Assembly (NCBI GenBank): GCA_036897095.1 | Contig: JAYMSP010000075.1 | Coordinates: forward strand, 27,259 to 91,258 | Reading direction: 5' to 3' | From: Plantago elongata | Taxonomy: Eukaryota > Streptophyta > Magnoliopsida > Lamiales > Plantaginaceae | Length of the DNA: 64,000 bases | Shown here: in pieces, positions 50,433-61,683 of the stretch | How the letters are laid out: every line of letters begins with the position of its first letter | Position numbering within the stretch: the first letter of the stretch is position 1 | Position numbers and translations under genes: made by a program | Notes under the pieces: generated by a model | Told to the model about the DNA's origin: nothing | The model's database searches: none | The model's input: the letters and a program-made list of their open reading frames with translations, nothing else

Positions 50433-50680
50433 CGAAGACAATTTTCAATATCAGTTTGTTATGTCATGACTATCAACAAGAGTCAAGTCAATCCTTATTT
50501 GGACTATATCCTCCAAAGTATGTTTTCAGTCATGGTCAATTCTACGTGGCTTTCTCTAGATTCAATAGCATGAGAAGTCTCAAGGTTTTAGTCCTGGATG
50601 AGAAAGTCAATCCAACATATATGATGACTATGTCATATACAAAGAGGTGTTTTGAAACGTTTGAGGTATATTTCAAGACA
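50433..50680 (+). pseudogene. Helitron helicase (PIF1-like) C-terminal fragment
   Basis: Two frames together give the end of a plant Helitron RepHel helicase. The first reads RRQFSISVCYVMTINKSQ (helicase motif V region). After loss of one G in the KSQGQSL codons near 50485, the second reads QSLFGLYPPKYVFSHGQ and FYVAFSRFNS (motif VI), then SLKVLVLDEK. The fragment has no start, no Walker motifs and no Rep domain. It is a dead scrap of an autonomous Helitron; a CTRR end with hairpin was not located. Confidence 0.85.
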
Positions 50681-51893
50681 TTCCACAAATCTAACTTCAA
50701 ATTATATAAATTTTTTATATTCACTTTGAATACTAACAGTTTCTTTATATATTTTTTGCAAGTGGTGGTTATCTCCCGTGATTATTATACATTGACTATG
50801 TATAATATCTTAAATAATTCGATGTATTCAACCTTAAGTATTGTACTATGACTTTTAGATCATTTAGTTTGTTTTTTTCTAAATATTATTCTTATTACAA
50901 GTTAAACATGTTGTGGCGATGCCACAAATTAGTACTAGTTAGTTCACAAATAAAATTAATTAACTCTTAACCGAAATCACTACTTCTTGAATTTTATGTT
51001 AAATGTTATAAGCTTAAATCCCTTATATTCTTCAGTCATTGATTATATAAAAAATGTGTTTGTCTATCAAATACCACGAACAAATTATTCATATTTTATA
51101 TAATTTACGAAACAAGTTGTTATATATTTCATTTATTAAATAATCTTCCTTTGAAAGGGGATGAGTTAACATTTTTCCACAGTTTTAAAGTTTGATTAAT
51201 TCTCCACCCATTAACCCATATTTTCCTCCACCATTTTTGGCAACTACATAAATAAAAATTGGAATAAACTTTATAACTTTTCAATTTTTCGACCGTTAAC
51301 CTGCTTTTTTCCTACAAAAAAACACACGCTCCACGTTCCTTTCCAAATGGCATCTCCCAAATTTCACCTAAAGAACAAAATTATTATCCCAAACATAATT
51401 AAATGACAAATACACCCCTACGAATACTAACTTCCCAAGCACTGGCAGGGACATATCCGTCATTAATCGAAGCATTTGAATCATGTGTGCAGTTCCATAA
51501 CCCCACTGTGAATTGAAAATCTCAATGTCAAATGACAGATGTCCGGTCCCTATTGGTCTAAGCAGCCCGAGTATTAGGACAAAATAAAGAACGAAACTCG
51601 AGGGATAGTGTTTAAATTCAGTTCACTGTGATCTCTCTTTCTCTTCATTACACTACAAAGAAACGGCAAGAGAGAGTGTGTGTTGAAGACTTTTGCAGGT
51701 AAACTCGAACTCTATTGTAATGAAGTGATTTATTAGACTCATGTATCACTCGTATTCGAAACTAATTCAGCCGCTTCACTGCCGTACCCTTTATTACTCG
51801 AGCTCGAATAAGCTTAGAACCCGACGCGTTAATTAGTTGCGTTGTTTATGTTTGGGTTGTGTAGGTAAGGAAGAAGCAGCAGCAGCAGCGGAA
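50681..51893. other. Upstream region and leader of the NET3-type gene
   Basis: AT-rich to about 51.3 kb, then a leader. A likely 5' UTR intron runs from GTAAACTCG at 51699 to TGTGTAG ending at 51864. Confidence 0.45.
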
Positions 51894-53825
51894 ATGGTGG
51901 AGGCAAAGATGATGAACAGAGGATCAGCAAACTGGTGGTGGCTTAATTCTCAGAACAACAAGGGTGTTGTTTCGAACAAATCTCCTTGGCTTCAATCTAC
52001 ACTTGCAGGTTAGATTAAGATTAGTTTATGTCTTTCAGCTTGATTCGGACTGATCATTGGCTAGTTATTGATCGTTTTGAATAGGGAAATGATATAGACG
52101 ACGAATAGTATTTGTCAACATCATAGGTATTATTAGTGGGAGTTCGAGTCGCATTTGCCGTTTAAAAAAAATAAAGGTTAATTGGTATATGTATGAGGTT
52201 ACATTTGTGTTAGGATTAAATAGCTAGGGACTTGATGAGATTCTAATTTTTAGCTATTTGGAATTTGGTGGAGTTGTGACCATAACTTGTGAGAGGTTTG
52301 AATTTGTCACATTTACATATCATTTTGGGATTCATGTCATGTTTAATTATGTCACATATACACACACCAAGTTTAGCTTTCTCTATTTTCTAATTGGACT
52401 TTGTTAGAGCTAGGTTCTAGTTTAGGTGTGTCACTTGGAACTGAACTTGCATTGTCGTTGTTCTAGCGGTACGGAAATCGGGTTTCTTCTATACCACATG
52501 AGGGATACTGTCTTGTACACTAATGGAACACAGCCTAGAAGTTGCATCTTTGTTGTTCTGGTAGTGCGGAAATCGTGTTATAACTATACCAGATGAGGAA
52601 TAATGCCTTGTACACTAATGGAACACAGTGTTCAGTACATAGAAGCTTATTTCCAAATTGGACTTTCTGATAGAGCGGTGTGTCACTTGAAATTGAAGTT
52701 GCATCTTCGTTGTACTAGTAGTACATATATCAGGTTTATTCTATACCACTTGAGGGGTACTGTCTCTGTCTTGTACACTAATGGAACACTCAGTGCAGAA
52801 GGTAGAAGCTTGTTACTGACCACAAGAATTAGTCGTTGAGTTCCATCGTAAAATATTGATATGTCAGTATGTCACAAACAAGTAGTAGAATGATATCGTT
52901 ACATAACTAGATGTGTGATGTTTACAAACTAAGTTTTTACTCCATGAAATGCACAAGTTGTAATATTCAAGTGCATTATAGTTTGAACTTTTTAGGCTAG
53001 TCAAGGACTCTTGAGATTATTGTCATGTTCGAATTCCTGATGTGTTTATGTAATTTACTATATTTTACTTGTATATATGTTTGACTCTGTGCTACTAGTT
53101 CATAACTCAGTTATTTCTTGAATTGCTCAACAGAACTAGATGAGAAGACAAAGACAATGCTGAAGATAATAGAGGAAGATGCAGATTCATTTGCGCAGCG
53201 TGCAGATATGTACTACAGGAAGAGACCCGAGCTCATTAGCATGGTTGAAGACTTTTATCGAACCCATCGTTCCTTAGCTGAGCGATACGATCAGATCAAA
53301 TCCGAATCTGGCATTCGCCTCCCTACATCACCTTGGTCATCTCCATTACCTTTCAGCAAATTTCGGCTGGAAAAGACTTTGACCCTAAATGACAAAGCAT
53401 ACGACAGCTATTCCGAGGCCTATGGACCAGAGGAGGATGAGGAGTCAAATGAGTCTGAGATTGATGATCCAGAAGAAGAGGAATCAGTTCAAGATCACCT
53501 CGAGTATGAAGAAGAGGAAGTGTCAAGTGGTTCAGTCAACGATGAAGAACTCATGAAGCTAAAGGAAGAAGTTGAGAAACTTGAAGAAGAAAACAAGTTA
53601 CAAAAGGACCAGCTGAAGCAGAAGGATGATGAGAAAAGAGAAGTCATCAGACAACTAAGTATGGCTATTGACCTGCTCAGGGAAGAGAACGACAAGCTGA
53701 GGAAGCTTATTCCTAAAACCAATACCAAGAAAGAAGAGCCCCTAAACAAGCCCAAAGAGAATTTCTTTGGGAAATTGTTCGGCGGGCTAACCAAATCACC
53801 AGCTACTCATCTAGTGGCTCTCTAA
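51894..53825 (+). CDS. NETWORKED (NET3-type) actin-binding protein (two exons)
   Basis: Exons 51894-52008 and 53134-53825 give 268 residues. The N-terminal NAB domain (about 14-90) has the KIP1-like signature: [54 protein letters not shown] and SLAERYD. An acidic linker (about 130-185) is followed by a coiled coil (about 186-240, [15 protein letters not shown] and onward). The basic tail has FFGKLFGGL. Short NET proteins with one NAB domain and a short coiled coil form the NET3 group. They bind F-actin, and NET3C links it to ER-plasma-membrane contact sites through VAP27. The single coding intron after the tryptophan-rich start is typical of NET genes. It is long (1.1 kb) and holds a three-copy repeat. 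The number within NET3 (3A, 3B or 3C) cannot be fixed here. Confidence 0.92.
52448..52795 (+). repeat. Three diverged copies of an about 90-bp unit in the NET3 intron
   Basis: Units at about 52448-52533, 52539-52628 and 52697-52795 each carry CTTGTACACTAATGGAACAC and a CTATACCA word followed by TGAGG. The spacers between units differ. Confidence 0.82.
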
Positions 53826-54705
53826 AGTTCGTAGGAGATCAGGTCGTGTGTTCCAATGCCAGTATGTAGTATCGGTCTTAAGCTAGCATATATCGTCACT
53901 TATATAGGAATTTCAACTGCATCATATTAGCCTAAGTTGTGTACCACATTTTTTGTAACATATTCTTTTTCATGTGTAGTTGTTCGTTGTTTTGTACCTA
54001 ATTATGTTGTAGAACAAAGTTTGCATATTATTAACTCCTCTAGGGGATATGTATCAGCATTGATTGTGAACCACATTCTCTTGTACTACTATATATATCC
54101 ATTTTTACAGTGAATCAAAACTATATGTACTTTTAGCCCCTTGATTTCCTCTGAATCAGAAGAACTCTACAAGTTAAACCAGCAATGTAGTGTGTGTTTT
54201 AACAACACATATTGGTTCTCTTAAAACACCAAGTGGGATGTTCTTTTACATACTATATTTATCACACTTACGCTTTGAAAAGTTGGTACCTTTTAGAGAT
54301 CTGTAGTGTTATGTAAATTCAACTTTTCCAATAAGACTTCTTCACAATCTTCTTCCAGTACTTCTACTACAATTAGCAGCAAACATATAATTACAGGAAC
54401 AGGGGAAAATGAGATGATATATTATTGTAAAAATGTTCAAATTAAAACAAATTCAATGACATAACAATCTGTACTCTATGATACCAACAAGTACTGTAAA
54501 ATGCTTGATTTTCCTAAACAATACGAAAATCATACCACAGCTAGTATAAAGTAGAGTGTGACATGCACTTGAGACAGCGGAAGCAATATGATTTTCCTAT
54601 TGAAAATCAAGTCATTTACAAGAATTTGACGTATAATACATGAAAACGAAACATTATAACAAACTCCACTTAAAACTTACAAACCGAAAACCGAAAGCCT
54701 CACCT
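53826..54705. other. Between convergent NET3 and AGP genes
   Basis: Holds the 3' UTRs of both genes. No additional gene seen. Confidence 0.6.
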
Positions 54706-55149
54706 CTATGCACTAAAAACTAGGACTAATCCAAATGCCACCAAATACAAACTCACCAAGAACTTATGCACATCAAGCCTAACCGAAGAAGAATCCGGCA
54801 ACAGTCCAGAAGGGGAGAACGCCATACCCGGCCCGGGAGCGGCCAACGCGTCCGGGTTAGGTGGGCTAGGACTTGAGGGTATGGTGGGGAGTGAAGAGTC
54901 ACTTGGGGCGAGCTCAGGACCACCTGGTGTAGGGAAGAGAGGAGTTACATCTGGAGACAATGCTGGTGGTAAAGAAGAAGGAGAAGGAGAAGAAGAAGAA
55001 GGAGCAAGTGAAGAATAGTCTGGTAACAATGCAGGTGCAGCAGATATTGTAGAGTCTGGCATGGTTTTAGCTAAGGCTAGTGATGATGAGTATGCTATAA
55101 AGATTGTGGTAAGCATAGTGAAGAAATGGGGTGTGTAGCAAGCCATCAT
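54706..55149 (-). CDS. Classical arabinogalactan protein, GPI-anchored
   Basis: A single coding exon gives 147 residues. A hydrophobic signal peptide (about 1-28, ending LALA) is followed by a Pro, Ser, Ala and Thr-rich middle and a hydrophobic tail (FLVSLYLVAFGLVLVFSA) preceded by small residues. These are the marks of a GPI-anchored classical AGP. The stretches LSPDVTPLFPTPG and TIPSSPSPPNPD match the small AGP25/26/27 group. Such proteins are hydroxylated on proline, heavily glycosylated and displayed on the outer plasma membrane, with roles in wall and signalling. The open frame extends upstream to 55182, but only by a TTG start. The first ATG at 55149 gives a clean signal peptide. CCCTTTTGCAG just upstream may be a 5' UTR splice acceptor. 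Confidence 0.9.
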   Translation of the reverse strand: MMACYTPHFFTMLTTIFIAYSSSLALAKTMPDSTISAAPALLPDYSSLAPSSSSPSPSSLPPALSPDVTPLFPTPGGPELAPSDSSLPTIPSSPSPPNPDALAAPGPGMAFSPSGLLPDSSSVRLDVHKFLVSLYLVAFGLVLVFSA

Positions 55150-57298
55150 CAATGCTAGCTTGAAGCCTTGATGGACCTGCAAAAGGGTACTGAAATTAAT
55201 GCAGGACTTTTGGCTTAAAGGTTGGAGAAGTAATGGTGAGTGAATGATTGTGTGATTGGAGTTGAATGATGATGATGACGAGGGATATGAAGAGCAATGG
55301 GGGCTAAAGAGGATTTTATGTCCTGCATAAGAAAACTCAAACTAGTTGACAGGTTAGTCGATATTTTAAATAACAAAACTAGCTGATAAAATAGTTGATA
55401 CCTTAAATAACAAAACTAGCTGATAAGGTAGTCGATATATAGTAATCAGGGTAGTTACGGTAGAATTAAGAGTTTGACAACTTTAACTAATATGATATTA
55501 ATGGAATAAGTTAGTAAATGAACTAAGAAGTCACAAGTGGAATAGAAATCATAATTATTACTTTTATGAAATATCGAAAGTACATTAGAAATCAATTAGC
55601 ACATATATACCAATTAGAGGTTAAAGTTTTTCTGTCCAATGGTAAAACACGATCATCTAATTTCTAAGATGATGATAACATAGCTTAATCATGCATTCCA
55701 ACTGTGATTTGTCAAAGAACAAACTTCACTATGGTTGGGTGCCCTTTGGTTGGTTTTATGCAAATGTTGTTCAAAGCCAGTGTACAGATTGAGTAGAAAC
55801 TAGCAAGGTTCTGCAAGGTAATGTGGTTCTTTAAATCTTTAGTGTTGATTGCATGTTAACGGTTTTAATTTATACCACCAAAACTTGTAAATATATAATG
55901 TCGAACTAATCACTCGTTACGTGTAAAATATGTTTGAAAGAGATGAATGCGAGGGAACAAATGGTAAAAGGTGGAGGTGGGGTCGGAATGACAGGTGGTA
56001 AGCAGTGAGTGGAGGGTTACAAAGGCAACAGATAGGCAAGTTAAAGAAGGTGACAAGAATTGATGAATGGAATTTGTTAAGGAACACATGAGAGGTGAAT
56101 AATAGGTTCTGTCTTTATCCAAAATGGCTGTTTTCTGGCCATTTGGTAGCCCGTGAAATTCTAGTGTCTGTTGGAGCATATTATACTATTATTCAATCAA
56201 TTTCAACAGCTTCACATGAACTATGGGACAAATTGTCTCTCCATTTCGAATTATTATTGTGATAGTGATTTTTTGGATTTCGATGCAAAAAGATTGGATT
56301 CATTATATTCACAGATTCGTTGTACTAAAAATACTTAGCTAACATAACATGTTTAACTAAAAAGAATTCTAATAAGAATTGTTCACACAAAAAATTTCAA
56401 TCCGCACAATTAGCATACAACAATATACAATTTTTAAAGATACAAAAAATTCACAATTTACATATAACGCCGTACAATTAATATACAATACTACATGACT
56501 TTCATAACTCTTGAACTTTCACGAGTTTTTATAATACAAATATAAAATATTTAACTTCAATCATCACGTGTTGATTGGAACTCATTATACTTACATTTCC
56601 GTCTTTTCATACATATGTATTTTTTGTAATAAAATGTGTAATTTCAACACCATATCTTACAAAAGTTACATATTAGACGATTATTTCAATGATTTATTAA
56701 AACAAGATCTGGCACAAGTTTTTCAAAATGTTTGAATTTGGTGAACTTGCGAAGAAGTCTGGGTGGGTAAATAGTTTTCATAAATAAAAAGTTGAATGAC
56801 TATTTCTACATTTGTTGGCGGAATAGAGAGTAGTGAGTAGACTAGATCATAAAGTTGAGATACCAATTTCACAGTGACGACAAATTCAGTATACCTAATA
56901 CAACAACTATGATACGACATGAAGTCGAGGCTAGTATTTGTTGATGATCCTGTTTAAAGTTACTCTGTTGCAGAGCTTTTCGAAAGAAAGAATCTCTTCT
57001 TGGAATGGAGTTTATACTGGAAAATAATGTCTCCTATCATTGCCACTTGGTTTAGTTTACGCATTCATTCTTTCTCTGTTAGTCCAAGTTAGAACTAGGG
57101 ACATGTTACCATGATTTATTTTTTGTAAATATAAGTGAGTCACTAACATGACATTGGCAAGGTCTAGGTTCGGGGTTTATAAACCAAAGGAGTTCTATTA
57201 CGGATCCAATTCAAACTAATGTAATTTGATAATTAGGAGTGGAATATCTCATTTTTCGAGTTTGGCTTGAGTTGTAGTAGAAATCGAGTTTAACTCAT
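55150..57298. other. AGP upstream region and gene-free DNA
   Basis: No gene supported. Near 55340-55440 a short AACAAAACTAGCTGATAA-like word repeats with variation. An 89-codon minus frame at 55910-56179 has no domain. Confidence 0.55.
57294..57298. other. Left target-site duplication CTCAT
   Basis: CTCAT stands directly before the TG that begins the left LTR-like end. The same five bases follow the right end at 58607-58611. Five bp is the usual duplication length for copia elements. Confidence 0.75.
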
Positions 57299-57780
57299 TG
57301 TTGGAAGAATAATCAGATTAAGATTCCTTAATGTTAGTACTTAGACAGTTAGCTCGAACGACTGGAGATGGAAAAAAACTCGTGAACTCTAACTATAAAT
57401 GGAGCTTCGAACTAGGAAGCTGTGTGGAATGGCGCATCAGGTTGATATGGGAATGAGGAGATTCTTTTGATCAGGATGTGTGACTTCGGGAGCTTAATCT
57501 GATCTCAGAATGGAGCGGAGACAGTTGCTCGAGGAATTCGATGACGCGTGGAGAAAATCCAACAGTAAACCACAGGAGAAGAAACAGTTCAGCTGCATAA
57601 GAAGAAGAGAAATTCACTGCGCAATCAAAGAAGAAGACCTGGCCGGAGGATTGTCCGTCGGACAAGAGGGCGATCGGGGATCTCGAGCAATTGCAGAGGC
57701 GGTCGATAAAGATCGAACAGGCTGGGGCGATCGTTGGACAGGAAAACAACGATTGCGGACAATGGCAGGAGGATAGAAGA

Positions 57781-57928
57781 AAGTTCGACATATTGGAGAA
57801 AATTGTTCGAACATGGGAGGGGATCGGCAACAGTGGGTTGTTCGATCAGAGGAGAAGTTCGACAGATTAAAGAAAACTGTTCGAACAAGGGAGGGGATCA
57901 ACATCAGTGGACTGTTCGATCATAGGAG
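57781..57928. repeat. Two-copy tandem repeat, period 74 bp, inside the inverted-LTR element
   Basis: AAGTTCGACA occurs at 57781 and 57855, and each copy goes on to GTTCGAACA and GGGAGGGGATC. The copies are about 80% alike by eye. Confidence 0.8.
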
Positions 57929-57945
57929 AACTCGAAAGAGGTATA

Positions 57946-57999
57946 CGAACGTGAGGTTCTGTATATACATGAATATATCGAACGTGAGGTTCTGTATAT
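57946..57999. repeat. Two-copy tandem repeat, period 33 bp
   Basis: CGAACGTGAGGTTCTGTATA occurs at 57946 and 57979 unchanged, inside the inverted-LTR element. Confidence 0.88.
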
Positions 58000-58409
58000 G
58001 AGAGTTCTGCAGCGGAGATAAAGGGGAGAAAAGATACAAAATAAATATAGACAAGGACAATCACATTGATTACAGTGAGGAAAAAGATGAGAGAACCTGG
58101 CGAAGATATCATATGAGATCGGATCATAATTTAATTAATGTCAACAATCTGTTGCTTAACTGAGAATGTTGTTTGACCTGTTAAACGTGATTTGATTCCG
58201 ATCTCCACTGTCCATATTGTAGTTCCACGAGTTATCTTGCTGCTGGCAAAATTTCGTGACGATCCAACGGCTGAATCTCCGGGAAACTCCGTTTTTCCCG
58301 GACTACACTGTGATGTCAAGCTATACGAAAATTGTCTTTCCTTCACAAAATTCATTGAAGGAAAAGAGGATCGAGATACAGGACCAATGATCGTTGAAGA
58401 CTTACATGA

Positions 58410-58420
58410 CTCTGATACCA
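58410..58420 (-). other. Retrotransposon primer-binding site (initiator Met tRNA)
   Basis: The minus strand reads TGGTATCAGAG directly after the LTR-like end TTATCA. This is the standard plant copia priming sequence, complementary to the 3' end of initiator Met tRNA. It proves retroelement ancestry of the right end. Confidence 0.85.
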
Positions 58421-58606
58421 TGATAAAATTAGTTTCCCTGCTCATTCATCAATCTCATATATATATATACAAGTATGTATAGCTAGATAATTCATCAATC
58501 TCATATATATACACAAGTATGTATAGTTAGATATAATAAATAATACATTCAATAATACTTCTAAGTACTAACATTATGGAGTCCCTATCTAATTATACTT
58601 CTAACA

Positions 58607-59164
58607 CTCATTAACAAAATAAGCCAATCAATTTTCAAGCTCGAGTCATAATAATTTAACTCATGCCCGACTCATCTTGTTTTTGTTTTAGTGGAGTTCG
58701 AGCTGAACTCGAGTTTGTTAGAAAAGAAAAAAATACATATAAGTATAAAAATATAGTACTACTGTATATATAATCGAGTTTAGTCAAGTATAAACAAGTT
58801 GTACTTTACTATAATAGTAGAAAACAAACGAGAACCAAATTAGCTCAAATTCGAATGGTGATATCTTTAATTCGAACCCTTAATATGGTATGTTTACCTT
58901 ATACAGTATGCTAGTGGTTCGATTCGGTTTTACTTATTACATTTTTTAGAAATACGGGAGTCATCTTCATACCCAAAATTCTTACGGGACGAATATGTAA
59001 GTTACACTTTTGAGAAACTGCCTCCCCGCAACGACGTCGTTTCATAGTGACAAACTGACAATTCAATACCAGTGGACATCACCGCTAGTCCACTGACCTT
59101 CTGTTATCCAGAAAAACCCGCGAAAATCGATTTCGATTCGCATAATTTCGCGCCATCACAGACA
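58607..59164. other. Upstream region of the plastid protein gene
   Basis: AT-rich to about 59000, then a leader with CGACGTCG near 59031. The open frame extends upstream to 59072, but I start the protein at 59165. Confidence 0.5.
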
Positions 59165-60154
59165 ATGGCTGCTCTAGTTTCCACACTGATCAATCCGATT
59201 GTTAATCGATCGAGCTTGCTAAGTTCTTCCGTAGTGATTGTAACCCCAAAACCCACTAATTTTCAGATTTCTCAAACTGGAGTTCGATTCTCCAACTATT
59301 CTACCAAAGTGTCAAACTCAAATGCTCAATACTCTGATGACAATTACCAGAACAGAGTTCAGGAACTTACGGTTCCGAATCATTGGCTGGACGCTTCTAA
59401 AGCGGCAGAGGTATTTGTTTTTCTGCTTGATTCTCTAAATTGCATTTTTTTTATATGATTTTTCAATTTATCACTGGTATCCGCTACATGTGTTTTTTAC
59501 AAGGCTCGAACATGAGACCTAGCTTATACTTAAGTGTACTCAGTTGATATGATCATGTGATATGATAATTACTGGTTCCTCACGTGCATTGTGATTTACA
59601 TTGATTATTAAAGTTGAATTGTAATGGATTTGAGATCCCATATAAAATATAGGGGATACCTGTAGAAAATCGAATGAAAAGTGTGTTATCAGACTACATC
59701 AATAGATGTTCAGACTTAGTTGCGGTAGTAGTCTTAGTTGTCTATTGTTTTCAGTCACTGCAATAGCAGTTCAGACTTGAAGGTATTACGTTGCTACAGC
59801 TGCTTTGTTTACTTGATCTTACTTAACGGATGTGATTTTACTGCGGGGTGAGTTTCACAGACATTTATGGTCCATTTATGGATGTCTATACAGGAGTCGG
59901 AATGGCTAAGGGTGACACTGAACAAATGGTTGGACGATGAATACTGTCCGGAGGCTACTAATGTGGAAATAAGCAAGGTTGCTGCTGATTCATTTTTTAA
60001 ATCTTTAATGAATAAACAAGTTGACTTGGGTGAGATATTGTTGAAGATGGCGTTAGAATTGGAGTCTATATCGTACAAAGAAAGCTTTCATGGAGCATTT
60101 TCGTCCGCAAATGCAGCTGTGAATCTCATTGTCCAACGCATTTCTTTGGAGTAG
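59165..60154 (+). CDS. Probable plastid-targeted protein of unknown function (two exons)
   Basis: Exons 59165-59410 and 59894-60154 give 168 residues. The first ~50 residues are rich in Ser, Thr, Val and Asn, lack acidic residues and start MAAL, as in chloroplast transit peptides. The mature part begins near NRVQELTVPNHWLDASKAAE. It continues with ESEWLRVTLNKWLDDEYCPE, then GEILLKMALELES, and SSANAAVNLIVQRISLE at the end. It looks soluble and helical with no membrane segment. I do not recognise a named domain, but the ordered, non-repetitive sequence across a clean splice junction marks a real gene. ATG at 59165 has a good context (ACAATGGCT). An in-frame ATG at 59072 would add 31 residues and is less likely. 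Confidence 0.85.
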
Positions 60155-60593
60155 TTTCGTAGTGTAATGGTCTGAAACCTCTAATCTCCCTAATGTGTTC
60201 CTCTTAACTTCCAACATGTCAAGTCAATTTACTCTTTATTGCTAATATTATGCACCATTAATGCTGGAGTTGCCTGTGCTATTATTGGTGCATGTTGAGT
60301 TGCGATTGTAGAGTTGGGACATTTTTTATCTGGTGAACTTCTTTTTCATTCTGTGACAGCAATGTGCATGCTGCATTTTCTGCTGCCTTAGTGTAGTATA
60401 GAGTGATTTAACATTATAAAAAGAGTAACACATAGTCTAAAGTGTCTACTTTCACTATCATCTTGATAATTTAGTCAAACTGCAATCTTTGAGTTTGTCT
60501 CCAATGTGCCTATATTAGAAGATCAAATTGCTTCATGCCCTTTTAGATAAAAACCAGAATACCTAATTCGGAAAACAAGAAGCACCATCAGAT
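60155..60593. other. Between convergent plastid-protein and SDR genes
   Basis: Holds the 3' UTRs of both genes; nothing else seen. Confidence 0.6.
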
Positions 60594-61683
60594 TTATTCG
60601 AATTTGTATGGTGTGGGGAAAGTTAAACTCTTCATGGATGTAAAACCACCATCTACCACCAGATTGTGCCCATTAACATACTTTGCATCATCAGATGCGA
60701 GATAAAGTGCAGCATTTGCTATGTCACTCGTCTCACAAATAGCTCCCTTCAGCTCACCAAAACCATGTACCATCTTCACCAAGCTCTCCTCATCCACCCC
60801 CGGAAAATACACTCTCATGTCTTCCATTACGAAGCGAGTTGGAATCGCCATTGGCGAAATGCAGTTTGTTCTGATCCCATGCTTGCACAGCTCTGACGCA
60901 ATTGATTTCACAATACCAATCACACTTGACTTGGATATGGCATAAGCATGCTGTGACATACCTCCTATAACCCCAGTAACACTTGCTGTGCAGAGAATAA
61001 CTCCTCTTTGTCTCGGGATCATGACACGTGCCCCGTGCTTAATACCTGCTAGTGCACCTCGGACGTTTATCGTCATGACTCGGTCAAATGCTGCCAGGTC
61101 AAGGTCTACAACGGATGGTGGGGTATGACAAGACACTCCCGCGTTGTTGTACATGATGTCTAGCTGGCCGTGCTTGGAGACGGTGAAATCCACTGCATCT
61201 GATATTTCAGATTCTTTGGTGACATCACAGTGTACAAAACTGGCTTTAGGGCCGAGTTCTTTGGCAGCTTCATGGCCGATATCTTTCTCAATGTCGGCTA
61301 GTACTACTTTGGCACCATTACTTATGAACTTTACCGCTGTTTCTTTTCCTATGCCATTTGCTCCTCCTGTTATAAGAGCTACCTTGCCTTCCAGCTTGCT
61401 GCAGATCAGGTTATCTAAGATAGTGAATGCATTTATGATAATTTTAATAAAGGTTCTTCTGTGCTATATATGTCATTTTCTTGTGGAATCTAGTAAGACA
61501 GTGTTTGTATATGGTTTATACCTTACTGTCTGAGCAGAAAACTGTCTCTGAGAACTCCAATGGGACAGAACTCTTTGAGTAGAACACTTTCTGTAATATA
61601 ACTAAGGCATATTAGTCAATCATGTTGAGATCAAAAAGTTAGAGAGAAAGAAGAAAAAGAAACCTGAAGAGTGATCTGAACAT
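60594..61683 (-). CDS. Short-chain dehydrogenase/reductase, SDR110C type (three exons)
   Basis: Exons in coding order: 61683-61664, 61590-61522 and 61398-60594, giving 297 residues. The Rossmann motif TGGANGIG is at 40-47. Asp65 (VVLADIE) suggests NAD(H) preference. CDV follows at 87-89 and NNAG at 114-117. The catalytic set is Asn141, Ser169, Tyr182 and Lys186 (YAISK). The C-terminal VVDGGFTS is typical. Closest in character are plant SDR110C enzymes, such as xanthoxin, secoisolariciresinol, borneol and momilactone-type dehydrogenases, which oxidise a secondary alcohol in specialised or hormone metabolism. The substrate cannot be read from sequence. About 30 residues before KLEGKVALITGG are rich in Arg and Ser and lack acids. 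They are coded by two small exons and may be an organelle presequence. Reading only from the GTG-started frame at 61193 would lose the cofactor site, so I chose the spliced model. Confidence 0.9.

Larger units (their letters stand above)
57299..58606. mobile_element. Copia-related element bounded by LTR-like ends in inverted orientation
   Basis: The left end on the plus strand and the right end on the minus strand both begin TGTT(A/G)GAAG. They agree at about 39 of the first 47 bases, including the 17-base block TAATGTTAGTACTTAGA. The element is flanked by CTCAT on both sides. On the minus strand the right LTR (58606-58421) ends TTTTATCA and is followed at once by TGGTATCAGAG (58420-58410), the primer-binding site for initiator Met tRNA used by plant copia elements. 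The left LTR-like end covers about 57299-57473. In a normal retrotransposon both LTRs point the same way; here they face each other. No gag-pol domain is readable in the 0.9-kb interior. It may derive from an aberrant reverse-transcription product, or be a TIR element that acquired LTR sequence. Confidence 0.7.

Noticed and set aside
57471-58127. Several overlapping open frames on both strands, considered as a gag remnant
   Set aside because: The frames come from tandem repeats with few stops. None shows a zinc knuckle, protease or integrase motif.
61193-61195. Apparent start of a 199-residue SDR frame
   Set aside because: The codon is GTG, and the frame stays open upstream through the Rossmann motif. 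The three-exon model is complete.
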